Shown in pieces: positions 33,331 to 41,588 of a stretch of 64,000 nucleotides of DNA. Within the stretch, counting starts at the first letter, position 1. Each line of letters starts with the position of its first letter. A model generated the notes under the pieces. The model saw only the letters and a program-made list of their open reading frames with translations. It did no database searches and had not been told where the DNA came from. Made by a program: the position numbers and the translations under genes. This DNA is from Dyella humicola (GTDB lineage Bacteria; Pseudomonadota; Gammaproteobacteria; Xanthomonadales; Rhodanobacteraceae): assembly GCF_026283945.1 (NCBI RefSeq), contig NZ_JAPDPC010000001.1, positions 868,001 through 932,000 of the forward strand, written 5' to 3'.

Positions 33331-34017
33331 ATGTTGCTCCACGTACCGAACGTCCTGTCACCCGACGAGCTGGCGCATTGCCGGCAGCGCCTGCAGGACG
33401 CGCCCTGGGCCGATGGTCGGATAACCGCCGGACACCAGTCCGCGCTGGCCAAGGACAACTTGCAACTGCCGGAGGACTCGGCCGAAGCAAGTCAGTTGGG
33501 TGAGCTGGTACTCGACGCGCTGAACCGTCATACGACGTTCTTTGCCGGCGCCCTGCCACGTCACATCTTTCCACCGCTGTTCAACTGCTATCAGGGCGGC
33601 GGCTCATTCGGCATGCATGTGGACAACGCGATTCGCTATGACCGGCGATCGGGCAAGGGCGTGCCGACGCGCACGGATCTCTCGGCGACCTTGTTCCTGA
33701 GCGAACCCGATGAATACGCAGGCGGTGGCCTGATCATCGAAGACACGTTCGGCAGCCATACGGTGAAGCTCCCTGCGGGCGATCTCGTGCTGTATCCCTC
33801 CGGCAGCCTGCATCGCGTGGAGCCGGTGGTGAAAGGTGCGCGTGTGGCGGCCTTCTTCTGGATCCAGAGCCTGATCCGCGATGAGAGCAAACGGCGTTTG
33901 TTGCTCGAGCTGGATGTATCCATCCAGAGCCTGACGCAGGCCCATGCCAATCATGCGGATGTGCTGCGACTGACTGGGGTTTATCATAACCTGCTGCGCG
34001 TCTGGTCCGAAACGTGA
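33331..34017 (+). CDS. piuC: PKHD-type Fe(II)/2-oxoglutarate-dependent dioxygenase (PiuC/YbiX family)
   Basis: Of 228 residues. The iron-binding triad H96-x-D98 (GMHVDNA) and His161 (SLHRVEP) and the 2-oxoglutarate Arg171 (GARVAAFFW) are all visible in the double-stranded beta-helix region. AAGGA precedes the ATG. YbiX/PiuC genes sit beside Fiu/PiuA siderophore receptors and are Fur-regulated; the enzyme may modify a siderophore or receptor component, but its substrate has not been settled. It overlaps the next gene by four bases (GTGA), showing tight coupling. Confidence 0.92.
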   Translation: MLLHVPNVLSPDELAHCRQRLQDAPWADGRITAGHQSALAKDNLQLPEDSAEASQLGELVLDALNRHTTFFAGALPRHIFPPLFNCYQGGGSFGMHVDNAIRYDRRSGKGVPTRTDLSATLFLSEPDEYAGGGLIIEDTFGSHTVKLPAGDLVLYPSGSLHRVEPVVKGARVAAFFWIQSLIRDESKRRLLLELDVSIQSLTQAHANHADVLRLTGVYHNLLRVWSET

Positions 34018-34721
34018 GTGAATCGGCGCAACCGGGTGCCGGCGAGTTGCAACAACTTCTGCAAACGGCGCCCGACCAGGCGCATGGCCAGTTGCTCGCC
34101 GCGGCGCGGGCCGGCCACTGCGCGTCGCAGCTGGCCGTGGCGCAGGCCTACCTGGAAGGCATTGGCTGCGAGCGCCAAGCGCAAGAAGCCGTCTACTGGC
34201 TCCAGCAGGCTGCCCATCAAAACGAGCCCGCTGCAATGAACATGCTTGGCCGGTGCTATGAGAATGGCTGGGGTGCATCGGTGGACTACGCCCTCGCTGC
34301 CGTGTGGTATCGGCGTGCGGCGGAATACGGCTCGGATTGGGGCCTGTACAACTACGCCCATGTGCTCGCCAACGGGCGTGGGGTGCCCAGGGATCGGGCT
34401 CATGCCTTCGTGTATTTCGGGCTCGCCGCGGGAGCAGGGCATGCTCGCGCCATGCATTTCCTGGGGCAGTACCACGAACACGGATGGGAGACGCCAGCGG
34501 ATCTCGGCAAGGCCCGCGAGCTCTATCGGCGTTCGGCGGAGGCGGGCGATTACCGCGGGCAATGCAGTTGGGCGTCTTTTCTCGCGGAGGAGGGGCGTAT
34601 CGGCGAGGCGTCCGCCTTGCTCAGCTCTGCCCTGGCGGCCGCACCCGCTTACTTCGCGGCCGCGTTGCTCGACCAGCTGAAGCACTCACGTCATCCCGAA
34701 CTACGTACGTTGGCCGACTAG
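34014..34721 (+). CDS. Sel1-repeat protein of the iron-uptake operon
   Basis: Of 235 residues, starting at a GTG that overlaps the piuC stop. It consists of Sel1-like 36-residue repeats: A-x-x-Y-L-E-G-I-G-C then YWLQQAAHQNEPAAMNMLGRCYENGWG, YRRAAEYGSDWGLYNYAHVLANGRG and YFGLAAGAGHARAMHFLGQYHEHGW. There is no signal peptide, so it should be cytosolic and act as a protein-interaction scaffold. Similar Sel1 or TPR genes follow piuC in Xanthomonas and Pseudomonas. Its role in iron uptake is inferred only from the operon. Confidence 0.82.
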   Translation: MSESAQPGAGELQQLLQTAPDQAHGQLLAAARAGHCASQLAVAQAYLEGIGCERQAQEAVYWLQQAAHQNEPAAMNMLGRCYENGWGASVDYALAAVWYRRAAEYGSDWGLYNYAHVLANGRGVPRDRAHAFVYFGLAAGAGHARAMHFLGQYHEHGWETPADLGKARELYRRSAEAGDYRGQCSWASFLAEEGRIGEASALLSSALAAAPAYFAAALLDQLKHSRHPELRTLAD

Positions 34722-34823
34722 GGCCGGGCCCTGCAAAACGCCTACCTGCCGGTCGCCGCGGGTGCGGGTTCCGGCATGTCGGAGGAGTCCCGGGCAGCAG
34801 GGCTCCTCGTGCCTGGTGCAAGC

Positions 34824-35237
34824 CTATCGCTTATCGATCGAATAACTGCCCGGCCCGGTTATGCACAACAACAGCAGGCCGCCGGCGATGCTCACGTTCT
34901 TGTAGAAGTTGATCATGCTCGCTGCGCGGTCGGGGTCGACCATGTTCCAGAACTGGTGTCCGATGACCGCTGCGCCGACCGTGTAGATCGCCAGCAAAAG
35001 TGCCAGTGGGCGTGTGTAGAAGCCCACCACGATCGCCAAGCCCACGACGAACTCCATGAAAAGGGCAATCCCGGCAGTCACAACGGGAAGTGGCACGCCG
35101 ACCGTGGCCATGTAGGCGACCGTACCCGAGAAGCCCACCACCTTGTTCCAGCCGAAGATCACGTACAACATCATCAGCAGTATGCGGGCAATCAGGATAC
35201 AACCGTCTTTATTGCCTTCCAGGAACGTATATCGCAT
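34824..35237 (-). CDS. DoxX-family membrane protein
   Basis: Of 137 residues; ATG 35237 follows GGGAGAACCACC, while the frame is open another 36 codons. Four hydrophobic helices are evident (ILIARILLMMLYVIFGWNKV, VVTAGIALFMEFVVGLAIVV, ALLLAIYTVGAAVIGHQFW, SIAGGLLLLCITG). The motif F-G-W-N-K after helix one is typical of DoxX/YqjF-like proteins. These small inner-membrane proteins are linked to redox or quinone functions, without a settled activity. It is monocistronic and convergent with the iron operon. Confidence 0.82.
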   Translation of the reverse strand: MRYTFLEGNKDGCILIARILLMMLYVIFGWNKVVGFSGTVAYMATVGVPLPVVTAGIALFMEFVVGLAIVVGFYTRPLALLLAIYTVGAAVIGHQFWNMVDPDRAASMINFYKNVSIAGGLLLLCITGPGSYSIDKR

Positions 35238-35568
35238 GGTGGTTCTCCCATGAATGTACCTGGCGCATGCGAGCACAGCGCTCGCCTTGGCCCTGCAACG
35301 GCCGCCGCCGGCTGGCAGTGCGGCCGGCTCCACTATATCGCGCACAGGGGTAGCCGAGGGACCCTCCGATCAGTTTCGCCGGCCAGCCGGGAACGGGGTC
35401 GCTCGCGCGATGGCGGCCTGGGCGATCGCGCTCAGCCCATGGTCTTTCGGCTCACAAGTGTGATGGACGATGCGCGCTGCGCTCGCTTCGGCAAGCTCAC
35501 CGCTGGCCCCCATCCGTTGTCCCGTGCACGCGAGTCAACAACGGCTGCCCGGTTTCCGATGGCTCGAG
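35238..35568. other. Intergenic region, 331 bases
   Basis: It lies upstream of the DoxX gene and downstream of the SDR gene, both leftward. No credible gene, operator or terminator stem with a U-run was seen. Confidence 0.45.
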
Positions 35569-36387
35569 TCAGGCGTCTTCGGAAATATCACTTTTGTAAC
35601 GATCGGCGGCGTGATCGCGTGAAAGGTTCGGTGCCAAATGCAGCCGCGCGGCGGTATAGCGGTTCCAGTCTTCGACGTCCGGCAATGAAGGGATGGTGAC
35701 CAGCTCGCCCATGTCGTAGCCGGCCAGGGCGGCATCCACCATCTCGTCCACTTCCATGATCATGTGGGCGGGCAGCGCATTCGCATCGACGCCCGAACGT
35801 TCCCAGATCTCGGTGCGCGTGATGCCCGGCAAGACGGCCTGGACCTGGATGCCACGCCCGGCCACTTCCTTGTGCAGCGTAAGGGTGTAATTCAGCAGAT
35901 AGCTCTTGCTGCCGTTGTAGGTGCCGTCGAACAGTTCGGGGGCCAGTGCGACCACCGAGGCAATGTTGATGATGCCGCCGTAGCCGCGTGCGAGCAGGCG
36001 CGGCAGGATGGCGCTGGTGAGCCGCGTGGGGGTGATGACGTTGAGCTGGATCATCGATTCGAACCGCTCCAACTGTTGCGCCACAATCGAGCCCGCGCCC
36101 GCCATGCCGGCGTTGTTGATCAACAAGCCGATGGTGTCGTCGTCACGCAGACGTTGTTCCACGAGCGCGCGTTCTGGCTGCGCGGTGAGGTCGGCGGCCA
36201 GGACATCTATATTCACGCCGAACTCGCGCATCAGTCGTTCGGCCAGGGACTGCAGGCGCGCCTTGTCACGAGCCACCAGGACCAGGTCGTGCCCGCGCTG
36301 GGCCAGGCGCTGGGCATAGGTGGCGCCGATGCCGGCGGATGCGCCGGTAATCAGCGCCGTATCGAGCTTGTGGCTTGGTGACATCGC
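35569..36387 (-). CDS. Short-chain dehydrogenase/reductase
   Basis: Of 272 residues; ATG 36387 follows GGAGG and starts the family sequence MSPSHKLDTALITGASAGIG. The cofactor motif TGASAGIG, the NNAG strand (LLINNAGMAGAG), the catalytic Ser region (INIASVVALAP) and Y-N-G-S-K are in order. Arg after the second strand (VLVARDKARL) favours NADPH. It resembles DltE/YqjQ-like SDRs that reduce ketones or aldehydes; the substrate is unknown. It stands alone. Confidence 0.88.
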   Translation of the reverse strand, partial: AMSPSHKLDTALITGASAGIGATYAQRLAQRGHDLVLVARDKARLQSLAERLMREFGVNIDVLAADLTAQPERALVEQRLRDDDTIGLLINNAGMAGAGSIVAQQLERFESMIQLNVITPTRLTSAILPRLLARGYGGIINIASVVALAPELFDGTYNGSKSYLLNYTLTLHKEVAGRGIQVQAVLPGITRTEIWERSGVDANALPAHMIMEVDEMVDAALAGYDMGELVTIPSLPDVEDWNRYTAARLHLAPNLSRDHAADRYKSDISEDA

Positions 36388-36851
36388 GAAGTCCTCCAGG
36401 CAAAAGACGATGGCTTTATCGGTGCGCTGCAGCGCCTGACGGAGGCCCGTGCCTTGGCCGTCCCTGCGGCCACGCTTGGGCGCCGTGTCGTGGTGCGCGT
36501 GGTGCCTAACCCTATCGCCTGGCGAGGGCGCGGTCACTCCCCAATCAGGTAGACGCCAAGTCGACCTGCGCGCGCCGTTCGGCCGTTGATGACGGCTCGA
36601 CGCTCACGCCATCGTGACGACGGGCGCGCTACTTAGCCTGTGGTGGCCGCCAGACGCTTTTGGGCCATGGCAGCACTTGATAGCTCAAGGGGGGCGCGCC
36701 CCTGAGTGGCAAGAGCACGACCGGGAGCATGCCGACGACCTCCCGAAAGCGTTCCACTGCAGCCATCCATGGGCGCGGGTAGCGCGGCGAGGATGCCGTA
36801 AAGAGGGCTTGCCACATTTCGTCTCATGGCCGGGAAGGGCTTTGACACTTT
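36388..36851. other. Intergenic region, 464 bases
   Basis: A divergent promoter region between the SDR gene and the MscS gene. Several overlapping short frames exist on both strands but none has a recognisable product or good ribosome-binding site. I see no RNA gene or repeat. Confidence 0.45.
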
Positions 36852-38636
36852 ATGGCGTATACGAACGACCCCCTATGCGTTGACCGAGGGCCGGTATGGG
36901 AGGGGCGCAAGCGCCAAGGCCCCTATACGAAGCAGGCCTTTTCCTGGCTTCTAGTCGTTTTTCTGGCATGCCTGCCCGGGCTGTCCCTGGCGGCTGCGCC
37001 ACCCGCGAGCGCGGCAAGCGCACCTTCGGCCCTGGCCGCTGCAGAGACGCCGACGTTTCCGATCGTGGTCTGGAATCGTACGGTGACGACCTTGTCCGTA
37101 CCGATTCGTAGCCTGTCGGCACGCGATCGCGCCGCTGCGGCGAGCAAACGGATCGGGGACTTGCTCGACAAGTTGACCGTCGACGATATTTCCGAAGTCT
37201 GGGCCGAGTCAGGCGCGGACAAGGGAGTGATCGTTCGGGCCGACAACGTGGTGCTGTTCGCCATCCTTACCGGCGATGTAGCGGGCGGTGATCGCGCGGC
37301 GGTGGAGCAGGAAGCACATCGAGCAGCCGAGGTGTTGCGCAGCATCGTCAAGGAGCGATCCGAGGCGCGCCGGCCAATGGAGTTGTTCACCGATATAGCG
37401 ATCACCGCGCTGGCCACGCTGGTGCTGGTGGCGCTGTGCTGGTTGCTGGTGCGACTCAATCGTGTCGTTCAGCGGCGGCTGATAGCGATCGCCAGGGCAC
37501 GTTTGCGCCTGACCATCGCCGGCTTCGATTTCCGGCCGCTGGTATGGAGCACGTTGCGGCGTCTGGTGTCGCTGGTCAATCTGCTGCTGGTGCTGTTTCT
37601 CTGCTACCTGTGGCTGAGCTATGTGCTTCGGTTGTTTCCCTATAGCCGTCCGTGGGGAGCCCAGCTCGGCCAGTACATGATCGACCTTGGTATGCAAATG
37701 CTCTCGGCCCTGGTCGAGCAGATTCCCAATCTGCTGACCCTGGTGGTGATCTTCCTGATCACGCGGGGCATCGTCCGGTTGATCTCCACTTGGTTCCATG
37801 CCGTGGAAAATGGCACCGTGCAGGTGGGTTGGCTTGAGCCCCCGACGGCCTCGATCACGCGGAAGCTGGCGTCGCTACTGATCGGACTGTTCGCCTTGGT
37901 GGTGGCCTACCCCTATATACCGGGCGCCGGCAGCGACGCATTCAAAGGCGTCAGCGTGTTCGTCGGCCTGATGTTGTCGCTCGGTTCCGCCGGCATCGTC
38001 AATCAGCTGATGAGCGGGCTCGTGGTGCTGTATTCGCGTGCCGTTCGCGTGGGGGATTTCGTGCATGTGGGAGACCACGAGGGCACTGTGCGCGAGATGG
38101 GGGCGCTCTCGATCAAGCTGGTCACGCGCACACACGAAGAGGTCATCATCCCCAACGCGGTGCTGTCATCCACGCCCATGCGCAATCTTACTCGGCAGTT
38201 GCCGGAGGGCGGATTGCTGCTCACCACGTCAGTGACCATCGGCTATGACACGCCATGGCGACAGGTGGAGGGCTTGCTGGAACTGGCTGCCTCACGCACC
38301 ACCGGCCTGCTGCGCGAACCGCGCCCGTTCGTCTTGCAGACTGCATTGTCGGACTACTACGTCGAATACCTGCTCAACGTCGGAACCCTGCATCCGTCGA
38401 TCTACAAGGACACGCTGTCGGAGCTGCACAGGAACATCCAGGATGCGTTTAACGAATTCGGCGTGCAGATCATGTCGCCGCATTTCCGTCGCCAACCGGA
38501 CGAGAAGGTCTGGAGTCCAGCGGAGCATTGGTACGACCCTCCCGCGCACGGACCGGCTATCTCGGATCGTGCGGAGGCTTCAGATAGCAGCAAGGGCAGC
38601 GCCGCGCCGGCTGCCGATAGTGGGCCGCCGACGTAA
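36852..38636 (+). CDS. Mechanosensitive ion channel, MscS family, with periplasmic N-terminal domain
   Basis: Of 594 residues, longer than E. coli MscS (286). A hydrophobic export segment (about 30-48) leads to a ~130-residue periplasmic region and then several membrane helices (about 175-195, 230-260, 285-320, 340-360). The pore helix and beta domain read GSAGIVNQLMSGLVVLYSRAVRVGDFVHVGDHEGTV, clearly MscS. The C-terminal alpha/beta domain follows. Such channels release solutes on osmotic downshock. The true start is uncertain: the ATG has only a distant GAAGGG and the first ~25 residues look unusual. Confidence 0.85.
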   Translation: MAYTNDPLCVDRGPVWEGRKRQGPYTKQAFSWLLVVFLACLPGLSLAAAPPASAASAPSALAAAETPTFPIVVWNRTVTTLSVPIRSLSARDRAAAASKRIGDLLDKLTVDDISEVWAESGADKGVIVRADNVVLFAILTGDVAGGDRAAVEQEAHRAAEVLRSIVKERSEARRPMELFTDIAITALATLVLVALCWLLVRLNRVVQRRLIAIARARLRLTIAGFDFRPLVWSTLRRLVSLVNLLLVLFLCYLWLSYVLRLFPYSRPWGAQLGQYMIDLGMQMLSALVEQIPNLLTLVVIFLITRGIVRLISTWFHAVENGTVQVGWLEPPTASITRKLASLLIGLFALVVAYPYIPGAGSDAFKGVSVFVGLMLSLGSAGIVNQLMSGLVVLYSRAVRVGDFVHVGDHEGTVREMGALSIKLVTRTHEEVIIPNAVLSSTPMRNLTRQLPEGGLLLTTSVTIGYDTPWRQVEGLLELAASRTTGLLREPRPFVLQTALSDYYVEYLLNVGTLHPSIYKDTLSELHRNIQDAFNEFGVQIMSPHFRRQPDEKVWSPAEHWYDPPAHGPAISDRAEASDSSKGSAAPAADSGPPT

Positions 38637-38693
38637 TGCGCCTGCGGTCAGGAGACCTGTCCCTGTCCACATGACCCGAAGGAGATTGTCATC

Positions 38694-39320
38694 ATGACTT
38701 CATTGCATCGTTCCCGTTCGTATCTGCTTTGCGCCTCCATCGCCATGGTTACGCCGCTAGGTGCCCTTGCCCAGCCGCAGGAGGTGGCGCATTCGTCAAC
38801 GGTAACCAGCACGGCGCATGAGATGGCGCGCAGCGAGGCCACGCTCACGGCCACGATCGCAAAGGTCGATCGCGACACTCGCATGATTACCTTGCGCGGC
38901 CCCGAGGGCGATGAAGTCATGGTCGAAGCCGGCCCCGAAGTAAAAAACTTCGACCAGTTGAACGTGGGCGACCAGGTCAACGCCCACTTCCAGCGTGCGC
39001 TGGCGCTTGAGTTATTGCCTGCCGGTAGCGCATCGACCGGCGTGGCCTACGAGGGTGGCGCAGAGGGCGCGCCCAAGGGCGCCAAGCCGGGTATGACGGC
39101 CGGCCGCACCATCACCATCGTCGCCAAGCTCGCGGCGGTCGACATGAAGAACCACACGGTGACCCTGCTTGGGGATAGTGGCGAGAAGGAGGTCATCGAG
39201 GTGAAAGACCCGGCGCGACAGGCGCGCATGAGCCACCTGAAAGTGGGCGACATGGTGCGCATCACGTTTGTGGAGGCGATCGCTGTCACGGTCACGCCAA
39301 AGGCCAAGGCGAAGGGCTGA
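38694..39320 (+). CDS. Secreted protein with two copies of a small beta-rich domain
   Basis: Of 208 residues with a signal peptide ending ALA (24-26) and an AAGGAG site before the ATG. The mature chain holds two related halves. One is ATIAKVDRDTRMITLRGPEG...FDQLNVGDQVNAHFQRALALEL. The other is VAKLAAVDMKNHTVTLLGDSG...MSHLKVGDMVRITFVEAIAVTV. Both follow the pattern of a strand, a turn, a charged strand, then a KVGD-type turn, as in OB-like or copper-chaperone-like small domains. No specific function is recognised. It follows the MscS gene by 57 bases and may share its transcript. Confidence 0.72.
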   Translation: MTSLHRSRSYLLCASIAMVTPLGALAQPQEVAHSSTVTSTAHEMARSEATLTATIAKVDRDTRMITLRGPEGDEVMVEAGPEVKNFDQLNVGDQVNAHFQRALALELLPAGSASTGVAYEGGAEGAPKGAKPGMTAGRTITIVAKLAAVDMKNHTVTLLGDSGEKEVIEVKDPARQARMSHLKVGDMVRITFVEAIAVTVTPKAKAKG

Positions 39321-39330
39321 CGACGCGACA

Positions 39331-39354
39331 GGAAGGTCACGCGAGTGACCTTCC
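39331..39354. terminator. Hairpin between convergent genes
   Basis: GGAAGGTCAC pairs with GTGACCTTCC (10 bp) around GCGA, midway between two convergent genes. No long U-run is present on either strand, so it may act as a weak bidirectional terminator. Confidence 0.5.
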
Positions 39355-39386
39355 TGGCCGCACAGGGCGCGCGGCGCGCCGAAGGA

Positions 39387-40604
39387 TCAGGGCACGCCGC
39401 CTTCGCGGATCAGTTCCATCACCTCATAGCACGCGCCCATGGTGTGGTAGTCGGTCTTGCCGGCAGGACTTTTCTCGTCGTCGAACTTGCGATTGTCGCG
39501 ACTGAGGATGCGATACCAGGCGCCGTGCTGGTGGTCGATGAAGTGCTGCCAGGCATAGGCCCAGAGTTTCTCGTACCAGTCGTCGTACGCGGCCAGCCCG
39601 GTGCGTGCGTGCAACAGCGCAGCGGCGGCCAAGGATTCGGCCTGCACCCAGAAGTATTTGTCATCGTCGCAGACGCGGCCGTCCGGCGCGAAGCCGTAGC
39701 AGATGCCGCCGTATTCGTTGTCCCAGGCGCGGGCAAGGGCGGTATCGAAAAGGCGCATGGCGGTCGGTGCCAGCCAGTTCTCCTCGCGGCCGCGCTCAAG
39801 CAACAGCGGCTCCATGATCAGTAGCAGCTTGGCCCATTCGGTCTGGTGGCCGGGCTGGAAACCCCAGGGTCGGAACAGGTGCTTGGGATCGTCGCGGTGA
39901 TAGTCCCAATCCACCCGCCACTGGCTGTCGTAGTGCTCCCATACCAGGCCATCGGCCTTGGCGGCCTGCCGGCGCGTCATATGGTCGGCCAGCGCCAGCG
40001 CGCGCTCCAGGTAGCGTGGCTCGTCAGTGGCCTGATAAGCGGCGAGCATCGCCTCACACATATGCATGTTCGCGTTCTGCCCGCGATAGTCACTGAACTG
40101 CCAGTGCTCGTCGGCTTCATCGCGGTAAAGGCCCGCCTCGGCGTCCCAGTAACGCTGCTCCAGCAGGTTCCAGGTTTCGTCCATCCACGCCTCGGTCTCC
40201 TTGATGCCGGCCTTGCGCGCAGTGGCGTAGGCGAGCAGCACAAAGGCCACGCCGTAAGCGTGGTTGGTGCGATCTTCCGGCTTGCCGTCGCGAATCGTCC
40301 ACGCATAGCCGCCGGAGTCGGGGTTGCGATGGACTTCACGCAGATAACGCAGCCCATGCCGCGCGGCATCGAGGTATTCGGGGTTGTCGAACTCACGCGC
40401 CGCCATCGCATAGTTGAAGATGAAGCGGGTGCTGCTCACCAGGTGGCGATGGCTACGATCGTAGATCGTGCCGTCGTCCTTGAAGTAGTGGAAGAACCCA
40501 CCTGCGGGGTCGATGGCGCGTGGATGATAGAAAGCCATCGTCTGTGCGATGTGCGCGCGCAGGAACGCCTCGCTGCGGAAATCGGGAGTCGCGGGGGCGG
40601 TCAT
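39387..40604 (-). CDS. AGE-family epimerase/isomerase, probable mannose isomerase
   Basis: Of 405 residues, a normal length for the N-acylglucosamine 2-epimerase/mannose isomerase (alpha6/alpha6 barrel) family. The ATG 40604 overlaps the stop of the kinase gene (ATGA); the longer frame to 40937 is inside that gene. Family motifs include STRFIFNYAMAARE, GGYAWT, HAYGVAFVLLAYA, NANMHMCEAMLAAY and GHQTEWAKLLL, the last with the catalytic His region. In this operon (GH92 mannosidase, permease, PfkB kinase) interconversion of mannose and fructose makes most sense. N-acylglucosamine or cellobiose epimerase are less likely alternatives. Confidence 0.85.
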   Translation of the reverse strand: MTAPATPDFRSEAFLRAHIAQTMAFYHPRAIDPAGGFFHYFKDDGTIYDRSHRHLVSSTRFIFNYAMAAREFDNPEYLDAARHGLRYLREVHRNPDSGGYAWTIRDGKPEDRTNHAYGVAFVLLAYATARKAGIKETEAWMDETWNLLEQRYWDAEAGLYRDEADEHWQFSDYRGQNANMHMCEAMLAAYQATDEPRYLERALALADHMTRRQAAKADGLVWEHYDSQWRVDWDYHRDDPKHLFRPWGFQPGHQTEWAKLLLIMEPLLLERGREENWLAPTAMRLFDTALARAWDNEYGGICYGFAPDGRVCDDDKYFWVQAESLAAAALLHARTGLAAYDDWYEKLWAYAWQHFIDHQHGAWYRILSRDNRKFDDEKSPAGKTDYHTMGACYEVMELIREGGVP

Positions 40605-41581
40605 GCGTAGGTCTCCATGAAGCTGAGCACTTCGGCCTCGTCCGGCATCGCGGTGAACGAGCCCTGGCGGGTAACGGTGAGTGCGCCGCAGGCAGCGGCG
40701 AAGCGCAAGGCCGCGTGCAGGCGGGGCAGTTCGGTGACCAGTCGGTCGAGACGAGCGGGCGTGGCGTCGAGTGTGGCCAGCTTGCATAGCAGGCCGCCAA
40801 CGAAGGCATCGCCAGCCGCTGTGGTATCGACGGCAGGCACGGCATACACAGGTAATTCGCCTTGGGCGTCGGGATGGAACCATCGCAGCAGGTTGGGTCC
40901 ATCGGTGACTACCAGCAAGCGGGCACGCCCCGCCCACAGGCGTTCGAGCGTGGCATCTTCGCCATCCACTGCGAGCCAGGCGAATTCCTCGGCGCTCAGC
41001 TTCACCACGTCAGCCAGTTCGAGTGCCGGCCACAGCAGCGCACGAGGCTCGACATCACGCGGCCATAACGCTGGGCGCAAGTTGAGATCGAAGCTGACCA
41101 GGGCGCTGGCGGCGCGCGCGCGGCGCATGCCTTCGCGCGTGGTCTCCGCCAGTTGCGGGTCGGTCATGCTGTTCGAGCAGACGTGGAAGACCGCCGTCTC
41201 GCGGAAGCTGTCGTCACGGAAGTGTTCCGGCCGGAACAACAGGTCGGCCGATGGCGGGCGATAGAAGCTGAAGCTGCGCTCGCCTTTCGCGTCGAGTGCG
41301 ACAAAGGCGAGCGCGGTGTTGGCTTCGCCGGTACGCGCCACGCCGTGCGTGTCGACACCGGCGCGCTGCAGGCTGTCGAGCAGGAAGTCGCCGAACAGGT
41401 CGTTGCCAAGCATGCCGGCGAATGCAGCCTCGCCACCCAGTCGGGCCACGGCTACCGCGACGTTGGCCGGCGCGCCCCCCGCATAGGGCACGAAGCTGCG
41501 CGGAAAGCCGAATTCATCGCCGCCTTCGCTATGGAAGTCGATCAGTGCTTCGCCAAAACAAACAATGGTGCGTGACATCAA
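40601..41581 (-). CDS. PfkB-family sugar kinase, probable fructokinase
   Basis: Of 326 residues. The sugar-binding signature YAGGAPANVAVAVARLGG and the ATP/anion-hole motif DTTAAGDAFVGGLL, with catalytic Asp in AAGD, define a ribokinase/PfkB enzyme. CFGEALIDF at the N-terminus is typical of fructokinases. It is sandwiched between the permease and isomerase genes with short or overlapping joints. It would phosphorylate fructose made from mannose and feed glycolysis. Two adjacent Met codons could each start the protein. Confidence 0.88.
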   Translation of the reverse strand: MMSRTIVCFGEALIDFHSEGGDEFGFPRSFVPYAGGAPANVAVAVARLGGEAAFAGMLGNDLFGDFLLDSLQRAGVDTHGVARTGEANTALAFVALDAKGERSFSFYRPPSADLLFRPEHFRDDSFRETAVFHVCSNSMTDPQLAETTREGMRRARAASALVSFDLNLRPALWPRDVEPRALLWPALELADVVKLSAEEFAWLAVDGEDATLERLWAGRARLLVVTDGPNLLRWFHPDAQGELPVYAVPAVDTTAAGDAFVGGLLCKLATLDATPARLDRLVTELPRLHAALRFAAACGALTVTRQGSFTAMPDEAEVLSFMETYA

Positions 41582-41588
41582 ACGATAC

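Noticed and set aside
36614-36883. 89-residue open frame in the SDR-MscS intergenic region
   Set aside because: No ribosome-binding site, no recognisable product, and overlapping frames exist on the other strand as well.
39387-40937. Longer form of the AGE-family isomerase starting inside the kinase gene
   Set aside because: The extra 111 residues are out-of-frame kinase sequence; the ATGA overlap at 40601-40604 gives the family start.
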